Assembly: GCA_024760905.1 (NCBI GenBank)
Contig: CM045729.1
Location: forward strand, 54,212,080 to 54,276,079
DNA length: 64,000 nucleotides
From: Plotosus lineatus
Taxonomy: Eukaryota; Chordata; Actinopteri; Siluriformes; Plotosidae
Direction of reading: 5' to 3'
Below the pieces are notes generated by a model, which saw only the letters and a program-made list of their open reading frames with translations, did not search any database and was not told the origin of the DNA. Position numbers and translations under genes: made by a program. The number at the start of each line of letters is the position of its first letter. Position 1 is the stretch's first letter. Of this stretch, positions 11,171-22,034 are shown piece by piece.

Positions 11171-12290
11171 AATGTTTGTTGTAATAATGTCATGTGTTCT
11201 GTGATCATTCTACAAATGATTTCATAATTATGTTACACATGAATGACGAGCCATATGGTGATCCTACTTGAATTATGTATGTTTATCTACACTGAAATAA
11301 TATTTTGGCTTTTTTTTTTTTTTACATTATTTAAGCTGTTTTGTTTAGTGTTTTTGTATGTTACAAAATAATGGTTAACTTGTTTGCATGATTTTTTACA
11401 TGACATGTTCTTCCCCTGTACCCTGCAAGGGGCCCCACGGCCCCATTGACCCCGAGCTGAAATAATTTCATTTCCTCTATTTCTAAACCCGTTTCCTCTA
11501 TTTTTTCTAAACCTCACTGGGATCCCTGGTTACTGTTCACTATGATAGAAAGGAGTCAGAACATGGTGCATATGGGCCTACCTAGCAATAGACTAATCAG
11601 CCGCAGTTCATGTCATGGTTGAACGGTGTATAGTTTGAATTTTAGCATTTGAAAATCAGTCACATACATAAATAATCCCCCTGAAAGTCTGTCAATATAT
11701 TTTATTGCCTATCTGTTTGGCTGAGATAAGAGCCAGAGGGCTTAGCTATTTGCAGAAAGAGATTCTTCAAAGTGCATTTCCTCTCCCTAGGCCTTTGGTA
11801 AATCAAACTGTCAGCACAAATCAAATTAGGCAGGTAAGGAAGGTGGCTGGCCATTCTTTTCCTTTGATGAGAAAATTATATTTGATGTTTTCACCTTCCC
11901 TATAAATAAATGTATGGAAACTCCCCTTATAGGTGCCATGACAAATACATTAAATGATATTCTATTCACTGTAGCATTCACTTAGTTATGCTATTACATT
12001 CGAAACACCAGGCACTAATGCTATTTTAAATATTACAATAAACAAACTTTCTCCCTCAACCCAATAGACACCTCTCTAGGAAAATCCCATACATTGTAAG
12101 GTTGCCAGATACACCACATTCAATTCAATGCAACTCCTCAGAGTATATTTTTAAATACCGTACATCATTTTTTGATTGATAAATTCGTTACATGTGTATA
12201 GCTATATTATAGTTGGAATTGATCCTCTGTCAATTTGAGTTGTTTGTGCCGTATTTTGTTATCTCACCTAGGACAGTCAACCTGGCAACC
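11171..12290. other. No gene recognised
   Basis: AT-rich DNA upstream of the GC-richer patch near 12.3 kb. No repeat family identified. Confidence 0.5.
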
Positions 12291-12905
12291 CAGTAGCAGA
12301 ATCAGCAGTGTGCGCACCGGGAAGCGAATGAACTGCGGGGCCGGGAGTGTGAGGAGAGAAACAGGCGGCACTAAGACCACGAATTAAACGCTGTCACTTG
12401 GAAGCAAGACAGGACAGGGAGCAACGGAAACTTGTTCTGCTTGAGATCGCAGGAAGCTCGCGGAGTGGACACCACACTTGTCCTTCTCACTAGCAACCGC
12501 CAGAAATCCAAAGACAGTCGAGACAGAGCCGAGATCCGAGTCCTCGGGTGACGACGCATGAATTCAGCAGGGATTCGAGATCATTACACCCAGGGTGGAA
12601 ACATCACAGAATGCGCATCTGTTGAAGGACTCAAACTCTGATCTCCAACTTTGAGGATCCAGTAGTTTATTAGATTAAAGCCCCGAAGCCCCTGGGTGAT
12701 GAGCGATGCGGTGACATCAAGGGCGGCACTGCGTCCTGTATCTAAGGACACTTTTTTTTTTTTTTAAATCGTCTGTCAATTTGAAGTAAAGAGACATGCG
12801 TGGTGATCACGGAATTCTGACTTTCTGTTTAGTTACCTGTAAGCTCTGTACTGACTGACATGCACTAACCAGGAGACCTGCGGGCGAAGAGGCTCCGGAT
12901 GGTAA
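12290..12905 (+). promoter_or_regulatory. kcnj3: Possible kcnj3 promoter / non-coding first exon
   Basis: This patch is clearly richer in G, C and CpG than its surroundings (GCGCACCGGGAAGCG, CTCGGGTGACGACGC) and holds no repeat family I recognise. It lies 1.2-1.8 kb upstream of the kcnj3 ATG. Several GT sites near its right end could act as donors (for example before GTAACATAC at about 12900), and an acceptor-like CTTGCACAG ends at 14048, 6 bp before the ATG. The link is inference from position and composition; no TATA box or initiator was confidently found. Confidence 0.3.
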
Positions 12906-12998
12906 CATACACGTAAGGCTTCAGATTGCTTTTATCCAACAATCCATGCAGAATATTTCAATTCGAAATTGATTATATGGAATTATATATCTATTCAT

Positions 12999-13329
12999 TC
13001 TTTTTATGAAATGCTTAATCCTAGTCAGGATTGCAGAGGGTGGGTGGCGCCCATCTCAGCCGACTCTGGGCGATGGCGGGGTACACCATGGACAGCTCCC
13101 GGGCCATCACTCACACAACTATTCACACTCATGCTCACACCTAGCGGTGATTTGGAAGAACCAGTTAGCCTAATGTGCATGTTTTTGACTGTGGGAGGAA
13201 ACCAGGCTACCTGGAGGAAACCCACGCAAGCACATGGAGACGGGCAAACTCCACACAGAAACACCTGAGATGGGAATTGAACCCAGGACCTTCTTGCTGT
13301 GAGACGGACATACCCACCACAACGCCACC

Positions 13330-13335
<6 letters not shown>
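12999..13335 (-). repeat. SINE S1, minus orientation
   Basis: The reverse complement has the tRNA-like head (B-box seen as GGGAATTGAACCC), the body (GGCAAACTCCACACAGAAAC) and T1 tail (CTTAATCCTAGTCAGGATTG). A TA array abuts its head. Confidence 0.85.
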
Positions 13336-13385
<50 letters not shown>

Positions 13386-13389
13386 CACG

Positions 13390-13426
<37 letters not shown>
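13336..13426. repeat. (TA)n and (AAT)n microsatellites
   Basis: About 24 TA units (13336-13382), then AAT-type trinucleotides. The TA-targeting MITE at 13427 inserted at the array's edge. Confidence 0.95.
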
Positions 13427-13427
<1 letters not shown>

Positions 13428-13891
13428 AGGGATCCCTCAGTTTTCCGCGGTTAATTGGGGCCAAGATCCCCCTCGACCACCCGAATCCACTAACTTGCAT
13501 CACCCCCAACACCCCCCCCACACACACACTGACGTACATGTACATGTGTATGTAATATCAATAAATACATATTCAATGCTCTAAATGCTTATAATAACAA
13601 TTAAACATTAAAAATAATGCATAAGATGTAAATACAATATAAATACACACACATACAGACGCGCATGCGCACCTCACAAAAATGTAACTAGTTTTGATGG
13701 GAGGTTTTGGGGTTTTTTTGGTCTGTTTAGGGTTTTTTTTTTTTTTTTTTTTGCATAATTGGCTTTTTCCTTAACTTTTTCTGCTATTCTTCATTAATTT
13801 CCTTATATGTTAATTCAATGAATATATAAAAAAAAAAACATGATGCACTGAAGCTGCATGAATTGAAGCGTGAAGTAGCAAGGGATCCCTG
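13427..13891. mobile_element. TA-targeting MITE, family D, copy 1
   Basis: Ends are CAGGGATCCCTCAG and CAAGGGATCCCTG, flanked by TA on both sides. The core has the family's AT-rich and GCGCATGCGCACCTCAC blocks. The right end lies 163 bp upstream of the kcnj3 start codon. No ORF of note. Confidence 0.8.
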
Positions 13892-14054
13892 TATATGATA
13901 CGGCTACATTTTCCCTATAGATTCAATTGCATTATGAATTAATTACAAACACTTTGCCTGATTAAAGCTGAGCTCCTGTAAGTTTAGTAGGTTAATGAAG
14001 TCATCTTGCTGTACTGAAGTATTAAAGAATTACATCCCTCTTGCACAGGCTAGC

Positions 14055-14732
14055 ATGTCAGCACTTCGGAAAAAATTTGGCGACGACTATCAGTTAGTGA
14101 CCACTTCATCCAGCGGCTCAGGCTTCGGCCAGGCTGCCCCGGAGCGGAAACGGAAACGGCAACGCTTCGTGGATAAGAACGGCCGCTGTAACGTTCAGCA
14201 CGGTAACCTGGGAGGAGAAACCAGCCGGTACCTGTCCGACTTGTTCACCACTCTAGTGGACCTGAAATGGCGCTGGAATCTGTTCATATTCATCCTGACC
14301 TACACGGTGGCGTGGCTCTTCATGGCCTCCATGTGGTGGTTGATTGCCTACGCACGCGGAGACCTGAGCCGAGCGCACGACGACAAGTACACACCATGCG
14401 TGGCCAATGTGTACAACTTCCCATCAGCATTCCTGTTCTTCATAGAGACCGAGGCCACTATCGGCTATGGCTACAGGTACATAACGGACAAGTGTCCCGA
14501 AGGAATCATCCTGTTCCTCTTTCAGTCCATCCTAGGCTCCATCGTGGACGCATTTTTAATAGGCTGCATGTTCATTAAGATGTCCCAGCCTAAGAAAAGG
14601 GCAGAGACTCTGATGTTCAGCGAGCATGCGGTTATCTCCATGCGGGACGGAAAGCTCACGCTCATGTTCAGGGTTGGAAACCTGCGCAACAGTCACATGG
14701 TCTCAGCGCAAATCCGCTGCAAATTGCTGAAA
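14055..14732 (+). CDS. kcnj3: kcnj3 coding exon 1 (GIRK1 / Kir3.1)
   Basis: Encodes residues 1-226 of the G-protein-gated inward rectifier K+ channel subunit GIRK1, which assembles with other GIRK subunits in heart and neurons and opens on G-beta-gamma and PIP2 binding at the plasma membrane. The start [13 protein letters not shown] matches the known GIRK1 N-terminus; an in-frame ATG at 13995 is rejected because it lies before an acceptor-like CAG. Visible parts: [17 protein letters not shown] (36-52); M1 about 73-100; pore helix with [11 protein letters not shown] (125-135); filter TIGYG (135-139); M2 about 150-175 with D165 (mammalian D173, rectification); [10 protein letters not shown] (177-186) in the PIP2-contacting linker. 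F129 equals mammalian F137, the GIRK1-specific pore residue. The exon ends AAA before GTAAGT, phase 0. The N-terminus is 8 residues shorter than the mammalian one, and mammalian glycosylation site N119 (NYT) is K111 here. Confidence 0.96.
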
Positions 14733-14847
14733 GTAAGTGCAAGCTATAACAGTGCATTACCACAAAAATCTAAAAGTTCTTTCTGTCTTAAAATCCACTC
14801 CAAGAATCAAAAGGAGATGATCCCAATGTTATGATTCTTTAATTAAT

Positions 14848-15155
14848 CACTTACTCATGCTGCCAAATCCCTTAATCCTGTTAGGGGCACTAGTAGGCTG
14901 GAGCCTATCTCAGCCAACACTGGGGAAAAAACAGGGACCAGTTTGCCAGATCACAGCAGGTCCCATTATCCACACTCACACGAGGAGTAAATGGGAACAG
15001 TCAATTATCTTTTTTAAAAAATACAGTATGAAAGGAAACCCACACAAGCAAGGGGAAGGCACGTAAACCCCAAACAGAGACCCCCAAGCATGGAAAACCC
15101 CAACCCAGGACCCTCTTGCTGTAAGGCAGATGTGCTAACCACTATGCCAATGTGA
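14848..15155 (-). repeat. SINE S1, minus orientation, inside intron 1
   Basis: Reverse-complement landmarks: T1 tail CCCTTAATCCTGTTAGGGG, body GGAAACCCACACAAGC, tRNA-like head with CTAACCACTATGCCA. Diverged, with a small AT-rich insertion near 15010. Confidence 0.75.
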
Positions 15156-15270
15156 CTGATTCCAACCCCCCCCCCCAAAAAAAAAAAAAATTAGCGCTAA
15201 TGTTTTTGTTTTGCAATGTTAATTTTGTTTTGAGTGTGGATATAGGCTAAATAGGCCAGTTTGTAATAGC

Positions 15271-15272
<2 letters not shown>

Positions 15273-15353
<81 letters not shown>
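15273..15353. repeat. (CA)n microsatellite in intron 1
   Basis: About 40 uninterrupted CA units. Confidence 0.97.
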
Positions 15354-15355
<2 letters not shown>

Positions 15356-15482
15356 CAAAACAAAAATAACAATGCAAAACAAAAACATTCTATTGTTCGC
15401 TCCACAATGTAATCAGGGTCATGGAAAGTATGGGTCTAACATGGGAGCACAGCACATGAGTTTAACACAGGGAAATATGTGA

Positions 15483-15484
<2 letters not shown>

Positions 15485-15551
<67 letters not shown>

Positions 15552-15560
15552 CACACACAC
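15485..15560. repeat. (CA)n microsatellite in intron 1
   Basis: About 32 CA units with one CG interruption near the end. With the array 130 bp upstream it makes intron 1 unusually CA-rich. Confidence 0.97.
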
Positions 15561-15892
15561 AGGTTGTTTAGTGCTGTAAGAAGTGTGATGAAACTAGAAA
15601 ATGCAGACAAACCTTGCAAGCTTTTTGGGACGAAAATGTATGTATGTATGCCTATAGAAACAGTGCACATGGAACCTGGAGCTGGGAAACGATATCACAC
15701 ACCCTAGTAACACTATACCGCTACCCTGCCACCAGACAATTCCTTCTCTGCCTTATTGATATTCTCTGCTTGATAGCCTAGATTGTTATGTGAAATGTAC
15801 AAGAGCTGACAAAACCTGATTCTCTCTCTCTCTCTCTGGCTCCATCTCCCCCCATCTCTCTCTCTCTCTCTCTCCCCCCCTCTCTTTCTCAG

Positions 15893-16109
15893 TCTCGGCA
15901 GACCCCTGAAGGTGAGTTCCTCCCTCTGGATCAGTTGGAGCTAGATGTAGGCTTCAGCACTGGAGCAGATCAGCTCTTTTTGGTGTCTCCTCTCACCATC
16001 TGCCATGTGATTGACAGTAAAAGCCCCTTCTATGAACTCTCACAGCGCTCCATGCAGACCGAGCAGTTTGAAATTGTGGTGATCTTGGAGGGAATTGTGG
16101 AAACCACAG
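15893..16109 (+). CDS. kcnj3: kcnj3 coding exon 2 (GIRK1 / Kir3.1)
   Basis: Continues exon 1 in frame: [20 protein letters not shown], then [20 protein letters not shown], then [19 protein letters not shown] and [13 protein letters not shown]. These are residues 227-298 plus the first base of a glycine codon. This is the beta-sheet core of the cytoplasmic Kir domain, which forms the lower pore and part of the G-beta-gamma contact surface. From memory it differs from the mammalian protein only conservatively (IDSKSP for IDAKSP, FYEL for FYDL). The acceptor is TTTCTCAG and the donor is GTAAGC at 16110, phase 1. The remaining C-terminus (starting near MTCQ in mammals) is not in this window. Confidence 0.96.
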
Positions 16110-16224
16110 GTAAGCAGGTTGAGTTCTCTGGTCCAGCACAAAAATGTAGTTGAAGTCAGTTTCAGGTGGATACCATTTTACAATGACTGCATATTGTCCT
16201 GGGTGACATAGAAGGTCACATATA

Positions 16225-17913
16225 CACTGCCCTCCATGATTATTGGCACTTCTGGTTAAGATGTGTTCTTTAGCTTCTAATAAATTCAATTTTTTTTCTA
16301 AATAATATCGGACCACAATGAAAGAAAGAGGAAAATCCAACATTTATTTCAAGTGCATTTTTCAGTGGGAAAAATCCCACATTAAGAAATAATTATTTTA
16401 CGTCAAATCATATTTGCCACAATTATTAGCACCCCAGATGTTAGTACTTTGTACAGCCAACCTTTACCGACAAAACAGCAGCTACTCGTATCCTATAATG
16501 TTTCACAAGATGGGAGAATACAGAAAGAGGGATCTTAGACAATTCCTCTTTGCATAATCTCTCTAAATCATCCAGCAACCTGGTCCTCTCCTCTGGACTC
16601 TCTTCTTCAGCTCACTCCACAGGTTTTCAATGGGGTTGAGGTCTGGGGACTGAGATGGGCATGTGAGGAGCTTGATTCTGTGTTTGGTAAACCGTTTCTG
16701 CTTAGATTTCACATGTTTAGGATCATTATCTTGTTGAAAGACCCAGTGATAACCCTTTCGGGCAGAGGCCACCAGATTTTGATTTAAAATGTCCTGGTAT
16801 TTCAAAGTGTGGAGCCGGTGGTGTAGTAGATGAGCTGCTAGACTCGGGTGTAAAAACCCAAAAAGTTAATCAATCAATCAATCAATCAAATCAATCAAAT
16901 TTCAAAGCGTTCATCATGCCATGCACCCTAACAAGGTTTCCAGTTCCTCTGGAAGAGAAACAGGCCACAGTATCACCGACGCACCCCCATACTTCACTGA
17001 GGGTATGAGGTGCTTTTCTGTATACAGTACTCATCTTTTGGGTTCCGACAGACCCACTTAGAGTGTGTGTTGCCAAAAAGTTCGATCTTGGTCTCATCTG
17101 ACCAAAGCACACGGCCCCAGTTGAAGTCCCAGTACTGCTTAGTGAACTCCGACGTTCGCGTTTATGATTGTGATTGAGAAAACGTTTTTTCCATGTGTGC
17201 CTTCTCAACAGCTTGTTGGCATGTAGTTAGCACCTGATGGTTGTTTTGGAGACTTTGTGACCCCAGGATGCTGCCATTTGTTGCAATTCTTTAACCGCGA
17301 GCTTCGGAGAACTTTTGTTTCTCATATGATCCTCCTCACTGTGCATGGCGGCTAAATAACCTTGCATCCTTGTCAAGGTCTGTTTACCACTGGTCCAGTT
17401 GTTTAAAACTCCTAAATGATTCCTCTGACAGTAGATATGGACGGGTGCAGGCGAGGGGCTATTTTCATGTATCCATTGCTTGACTTGTCAAGGTTGATCT
17501 GCTTTACTTGAATGGCGTGTTCCTTTGACTTTCCCATGTTGAAGAGTGGATAAAAGAAATGGCCTCTGTGTCACGTCATATTTATACCCCAGGGAAACAG
17601 GAAGTGATGATTTACTAATTAAGTGTTCCTCAGTACTCTGATGAACTTTGTAAACTACTGTAGAAATGACAGAAATATTTCAGTTACATTTGTTTCCTAG
17701 GAATTGTTAAGGGTGCCAATAATTGTGGGACAGATAATTTTATGAAAAAGATTTTTTAGACAGGGATTTTTCCCCTTAAAATTCACTTGAGTTGAAAGGT
17801 TATATTTTTCTACAATTTTCAGTATGAGAGTAGCTTCTGCAATAAGAATTTCATTTATTTTAAGGCTTTTAACACATCTTGACCAGGAGTGCCAATAATT
17901 ATGGAGGGCTGTG
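16225..17913 (-). mobile_element. Tc1-like DNA transposon, inactive
   Basis: Inverted termini (left CACTGCCCTCCATGATTATT, right read inward CACAGCCCTCCATAATTATT) are flanked by TA at 16223-16224 and 17914-17915. The length (1.69 kb including a 100-bp insertion) suits a full Tc1 element. The minus strand has transposase pieces: HTLSEVWGCVGDTVACF and GNLVRVHGMMNALKF (16891-17208), then [15 protein letters not shown] and [17 protein letters not shown] (16563-16805), covering the second D and the final catalytic region of the DDE domain. Frameshifts and a SINE insertion make it dead. It sits 115 bp after the exon 2 donor. Confidence 0.9.
16808..16898 (+). mobile_element. Short SINE-like insertion inside the Tc1 transposase
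   Basis: About 91 bp with a tRNA-like A-box region (GGTGTAGTAGATGAG) and an (AATC)n tail, flanked by exact 9-bp duplications ATTTCAAAG at 16799-16807 and 16899-16907. Removing it and one duplication rejoins the transposase frame between NALKF and KYQDIL. No convincing B box is visible. Confidence 0.7.
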
Positions 17914-18175
17914 TAGTAGGTAGAGTGTTTCAGCGCCACAGCAGATTTTTTCCTCTTCTAACGTCACATTATTGTAATACATATGCCAGCTCATTTTCAT
18001 TCCGTATGCGTACCACGACATAACACCTTGCGGCATTTCTCCAGACTTGACATCTTAACGAAAATTAGTAGACAGTTGTGAGTGCTGTGCAGGTAGTTGA
18101 TGTCTTATTTACAACATAATGTATCCACATCTAGTATTGTGAAAAACAGCTGAAAAAACCCTCATCACTCGAGAT

Positions 18176-18510
18176 CAGAGGTCACCAACCTTTTTGAAAC
18201 CGAGAGCTACTTCTTGGGTACCAATTAATGCGAACGGCTACCAGGACGATACACACTTCTGAAATAACTAATTTGCTCAATTTACCTATAATTTTATGTT
18301 GTTATTATTAATAATTAATGATAATCATCTATGTGAAGATATTGATTTGATTTAAAAAATAGCAAAAAAAAAATTAGATGCAGCTCAATGGAGAGTGGCA
18401 CCATGGAGCCACAAGCCTGTTCTAAAAATAGCAGTGAACAGGCCCGTGGGCACCTCACGTTGATCTTGCGGGCAACCTGGTGCACGGGGGCACCATGTTG
18501 GTGACCCCTG
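18176..18510. mobile_element. hAT-type MITE
   Basis: Left end CAGAGGTCACCAACC and right end GGTGACCCCTG are inverted. Flanks CTCGAGAT and CTCTAGAT are an 8-bp duplication with one mismatch. No ORF in 335 bp. Confidence 0.8.
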
Positions 18511-18626
18511 CTCTAGATATTATTAAACTGAACTCTCACACCTCAGATTTAGGGCTAAGTAATATCGACACTATAAAACAATCATAGAAAGATTATCCTA
18601 AATACCATTACAGTGACCAGGCCTGT

Positions 18627-18951
18627 TCAGTTCATTTTCTGTGACCGCTTTATCATAATAAGGGTCGCGGGGAGGCTGGTGCCCATCCCAGTCGACTCCG
18701 GGTGAGGGCAGAGTACACCATGGACAGCTCGCCAGGCCATCGCAGGGCGGAAACATGCTGACAACTTTGAAACTACTCTTTACGAAAGTCAACAATGGTT
18801 CTTTTACAGCCTCACACCACAGACAGTGAGAGACATGGCCCGCCTTTGATAACCCAGTTAGCTGCACTGGAGGGACAGTGACAACCTGTTGTGAGTGGGA
18901 CTCGAACCCCCAACCTTAGGAACAACTATACCACTAGGCCACCACTGCCCC
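18627..18951 (-). repeat. SINE S2, minus orientation
   Basis: Full-length copy: T1 tail (ACCGCTTTATCATAATAAGG), body (GTCAACAATGGTTCTTTTAC) and tRNA-like head (GGACTCGAACCCCC B-box, CCACTAGGCCACCACTGCC). Flanked by AGGCCTGT on both sides. Confidence 0.85.
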
Positions 18952-19005
18952 GGCTAGGCCTGTATGATATAAAATTTAATATATAATATGTGTAATGTTA
19001 TTTTG

Positions 19006-19308
19006 AGTGGTGGCCTGATGGTAAGGTGCTGAATTACCAATCCCATGGTCGGAGTTTTAAGCCCCACTGTCAACTGGTTGTCACTGCTGTCACCCCAGTG
19101 CAGCTATGGGTTATCAAAGACCAGCCATGTGTCTCACTGTCTGTGGTGAGAAACACGTAAAAGAACCAATGCTGACTTTCTGCCCTGCGTTCAGCTGCCC
19201 AGGGGTTACTCTGCCCTCGCCCGGAGTCGACTGAGATGGCCATCAGCCTCCCCTCGACCCTAATTCGGATTAAGCGGTTGAGAAAGTAAATGAATGATGA
19301 ATGAATGG
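19006..19308 (+). repeat. SINE S2
   Basis: Plus-orientation copy with head GTGGTGGCCTGATGGTAAGG, body CGTAAAAGAACCAATGCTG and T1 tail ending in GAATG repeats. It forms an inverted pair with the copy 55 bp upstream. Confidence 0.85.
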
Positions 19309-19654
19309 TATTTCTGAATGGATTCCTGACTAATACGATTACACAGTTATGCATTTTCCATTGAAAGCAGATAAAGTGCTTCTGATTGAGGAACATTATG
19401 GTGAAACTGACTTTTTTTTTGGCACACTACATTAATCCTGCACGGGAAATTATTGCCTCTGCATTTAACCCAGATAAAGCAGGCACATACAAGGGGAGAA
19501 GTTTTTCCAATCGTTTTTTGTGCTGGTTTGGAAATGAAACCAGTGACTTTTTTAGATCCCAGACCAGCCGCACGAACCATTAGGCAACGGCTGCCCCCAT
19601 TATGGTGTCATTTATCAAACATTATAAATCAAACAAAGTCTTTGCTAATATATA

Positions 19655-20210
19655 CAGGGATCCCTCGCTACTTTGCACTTCAATTCATGTGGCTTCAGTG
19701 CATTGCGTTTTTTTTTTAAATATTCATCGAATTAAAAAATAAGGAAATTAAGAAAGAATAGGGGAAAAGTTAAGGAAAATGCCACAAAACAAGGCCAATT
19801 ATGCCAACCCCCCCCCCCCCCAACAAACAAAAAACAAAAAACAACCCCCCCCATCAAAATTACTTACATTTTTATGTGAGGTGCACTTCTGAGTGTGTGC
19901 ACGTGCATCTGTGTGTGTGCGCGTGCACGCACACACAGCTGCGCTTGCACACACTCAGACGCGCACCTCACTTAAAAATGTTTGTGTATGTGTGTGTATA
20001 TTTATATTTTATTTACATATTTTGAATGTTTAATTATTAAACATTTACAGCGTTGAATATGTATTTATTGATATTATATACACATATACATGTACATATA
20101 CTATATATATATATATATATGTCAGTCCGGGGGGTTGATCCTACTTCGTGGAATTCAATGGTCGCGGGGGGGATCTTGATCCCAATTAACCGCGGAAAGT
20201 GAGGGATCCC

Positions 20211-20212
<2 letters not shown>
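19655..20212. mobile_element. TA-targeting MITE, family D, copy 2
   Basis: Left end CAGGGATCCCTCGCTACTTT, right end AAAGTGAGGGATCCCTG. TA precedes the left end; the right flank is TGTGTGTATA, so the right TA is not intact. It contains the family's AAAATAAGGAAATTAAG block, a CG-rich CA/GT block and a CCAATTAACCGCGGAAAG block. Confidence 0.8.

Positions 20213-20215
<3 letters not shown>

Positions 20216-20258
<43 letters not shown>
20216..20258. repeat. (TA)n microsatellite
   Basis: TA run directly after MITE D copy 2; a shorter TA run lies inside the MITE near 20104-20120. Confidence 0.95.
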
Positions 20259-20259
<1 letters not shown>

Positions 20260-20504
20260 TTATATGGTATATATATTTCTGTCATTATATGTACTGATAT
20301 GTCCAGTGCCCCAAATATTTTTATCTTTATCTGTGCTTGGAGTGAAACCTTAAGTGGTACTGGCCGAACTGAGCATTGCTTTTTTTTAAAAGCATTTTGT
20401 TGATGTTGTTGTTGTTGTTGTTATTGTATGTAAATGCCACTTGCACACTCATTATTATTTTTGTTTGTCCTGCCTATGTTTTGTTTTAAAGAGATTAATT
20501 TTTC

Positions 20505-20712
20505 AAACTGCTTAATCCTACTAAATGTGCAGGGATGCTGGATCCTCTCTCAAAAGATTTTGAAAGAAGGTGAGGTACACCCTGAACAGCCCTTCAGTTC
20601 ATCACTGGGGCAACACAGACACAACCATTCACACTCACAATTAATTTGGAACATCCCTTTAGCATAATGTGCATGTCTTTGGATTGTGGGAGAGAACTGT
20701 GGAATCTGGAGG
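20505..20712 (-). repeat. SINE S1 fragment, minus orientation
   Basis: Diverged T1 tail (CTGCTTAATCCTACTAAATG) and body (AATGTGCATGTCTTTGG); the tRNA-like head is missing. Confidence 0.65.
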
Positions 20713-20713
20713 A

Positions 20714-20950
20714 AACTCACTCAAGAGCCAATTGTTTAGAGAAGCGTTTTGGGAGCAAAAGGTTGCTGCTTTGATTCCTAAACATACAGGAAAACGTGTG
20801 GTGGTGGAGTGAGTGAGTGGCACCTTCATCTTCCTCCACCTGAAGTGCCTGAAGTACCCTTGATCAAGGCACTGAGCCTCCAACTCCTCTCTGGGTGCCA
20901 CATTGTGGCAGCCCACTGCTCTAAATGTGTGTGCGCTCACTGTTTACATG
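20714..20950 (-). repeat. Another fish SINE fragment (GATCAAGGCACTGA type)
   Basis: Contains GTACCCTTGATCAAGGCACT and GCCCACTGCTCTAAATGTG, a block I recall from widespread fish SINEs. It is distinct from S1 and S2. Orientation is uncertain. Confidence 0.45.
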
Positions 20951-21173
20951 TGTGTGCTCACTTTGGAAAACAACAACAATAACAACACGTAAATCCCCCA
21001 ACAAAACACATTCATTGAGCCTGGGACTCGAACCCAGGACTTTCTTTACAGGTTTGCCCACAACATTGCTAAAGTTGGTGAACAAATATCTCCTGTTCTA
21101 AATATAAAAGATTATAGTTCTCAAATTTAACCATTCGGCATTTTGTAATTGTGTGATATCCTGTAAGTATCAG

Positions 21174-21513
21174 TTCAGTTCATTTTCTATAACCGCTTAA
21201 TGCTAATTAGGGTCACGAGGAGGCTGGTGCCCATCCCAGCTGACTCCGGGTGAGGGGAGAGTATACCCCGGACAGCTCGCCAGGCCATCACAGGGTAGAA
21301 ACACGCTGACGACTTTGCAACTACTCTTGTCGAAAGTCACCAATGGTTCTATTACACTTCACACCATAGACAGTGAGAGACATGGTCGGTCTTTGACAAC
21401 CCAGTTAACTGCACTGGTGGGGGGGGGGGCAGTGACCTGTGGTGAGTGGGGCTTGAACTCCCAACCTTAGGATCAGTGATCCAGCACTTGTACTACTAGG
21501 CCACCACTGCCCC
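21174..21513 (-). repeat. SINE S2, minus orientation, with 13-bp duplication
   Basis: Complete copy flanked by CTGTAAGTATCAG at 21161-21173 and 21514-21526, the signature of LINE-driven insertion. A G-run (21419-21430) interrupts the middle. Confidence 0.88.
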
Positions 21514-21590
21514 TCTGTAAGTATCAGCATAGCATAAATATTAGAGTAGGAGGGTGTTTGAGAGGAAGAAATCTGGAATTCCAGAAGAAT

Positions 21591-21866
21591 TCCCCCAGTG
21601 CGGCTAACTGGGTTATCAAAGGCGGGCCATGTGTCTCACTGTCTATGGTGAGAGGCATGTAAAAGAACCATTGCTGACTTTCGTAAAGAGTAGCTGCAAA
21701 GTCGTCAGTGTGTTTCTGTCCCTTGCTGAAAGGGTTGTGACAGGAAGGGCATCCGACGTAAAAACCTCTGCCAAATCAAAACGTGCGAAACAGATGATTC
21801 GCTGTGGCGACTCCAGAGGAAAAGGGAAAAAGCCGAAAGGAAGACAGACAGACAGACATGTGCATA
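21591..21866 (+). repeat. SINE S3 (S2 body with RTE-LINE tail), 5' truncated
   Basis: Starts within the S2 body (GTGCGGCTAACTGGG). In place of tail T1 it has GGGTTGTGACAGGAAGGGC, then GATGATTCGCTGTGGCGAC and AAAGCCGAAAGGAAGACAG. Nine-base duplications CAGAAGAAT lie at 21582-21590 and 21867-21875. The tail matches both ends of the RTE LINE at 37.5-40.6 kb. Confidence 0.85.
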
Positions 21867-21988
21867 CAGAAGAATAATTGAAATGATTTGTGCATTATCT
21901 ATGAAGAAGAAGGTGTACAAGTGCTCTATGGGTATCTTAATTAAACCTAATAGATTTTGCTGTATTAAATTAGGGATAAAATGCCATT

Positions 21989-22034
21989 CTTCTTCTTCTT
22001 CTTCTTCTTATTATTATTATTATTATTATTATTT
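21989..22034. repeat. (TTC)n(TTA)n microsatellite
   Basis: Short trinucleotide runs. Confidence 0.9.

Larger units (their letters stand above)
14733..15892 (+). other. kcnj3: kcnj3 intron 1
   Basis: GTAAGT donor at 14733 and a pyrimidine-rich tract ending TTTCTCAG at 15892. At 1160 bp it is short compared with the intron that follows. It holds a minus-strand SINE and two long CA arrays. Confidence 0.93.

Noticed and set aside
13995..14054. Upstream in-frame ATG extending kcnj3 by 20 residues
   Set aside because: The extension is not part of known GIRK1, and a splice-acceptor-like CAG lies between it and the conserved MSALR start.
14267..14578. 103-codon ORF in another frame of kcnj3 exon 1
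   Set aside because: Shadow of the conserved coding frame.
15270..15560. CRISPR-like periodic repeats
   Set aside because: Plain CA microsatellites in an animal intron; no spacers or direct repeats of array type.
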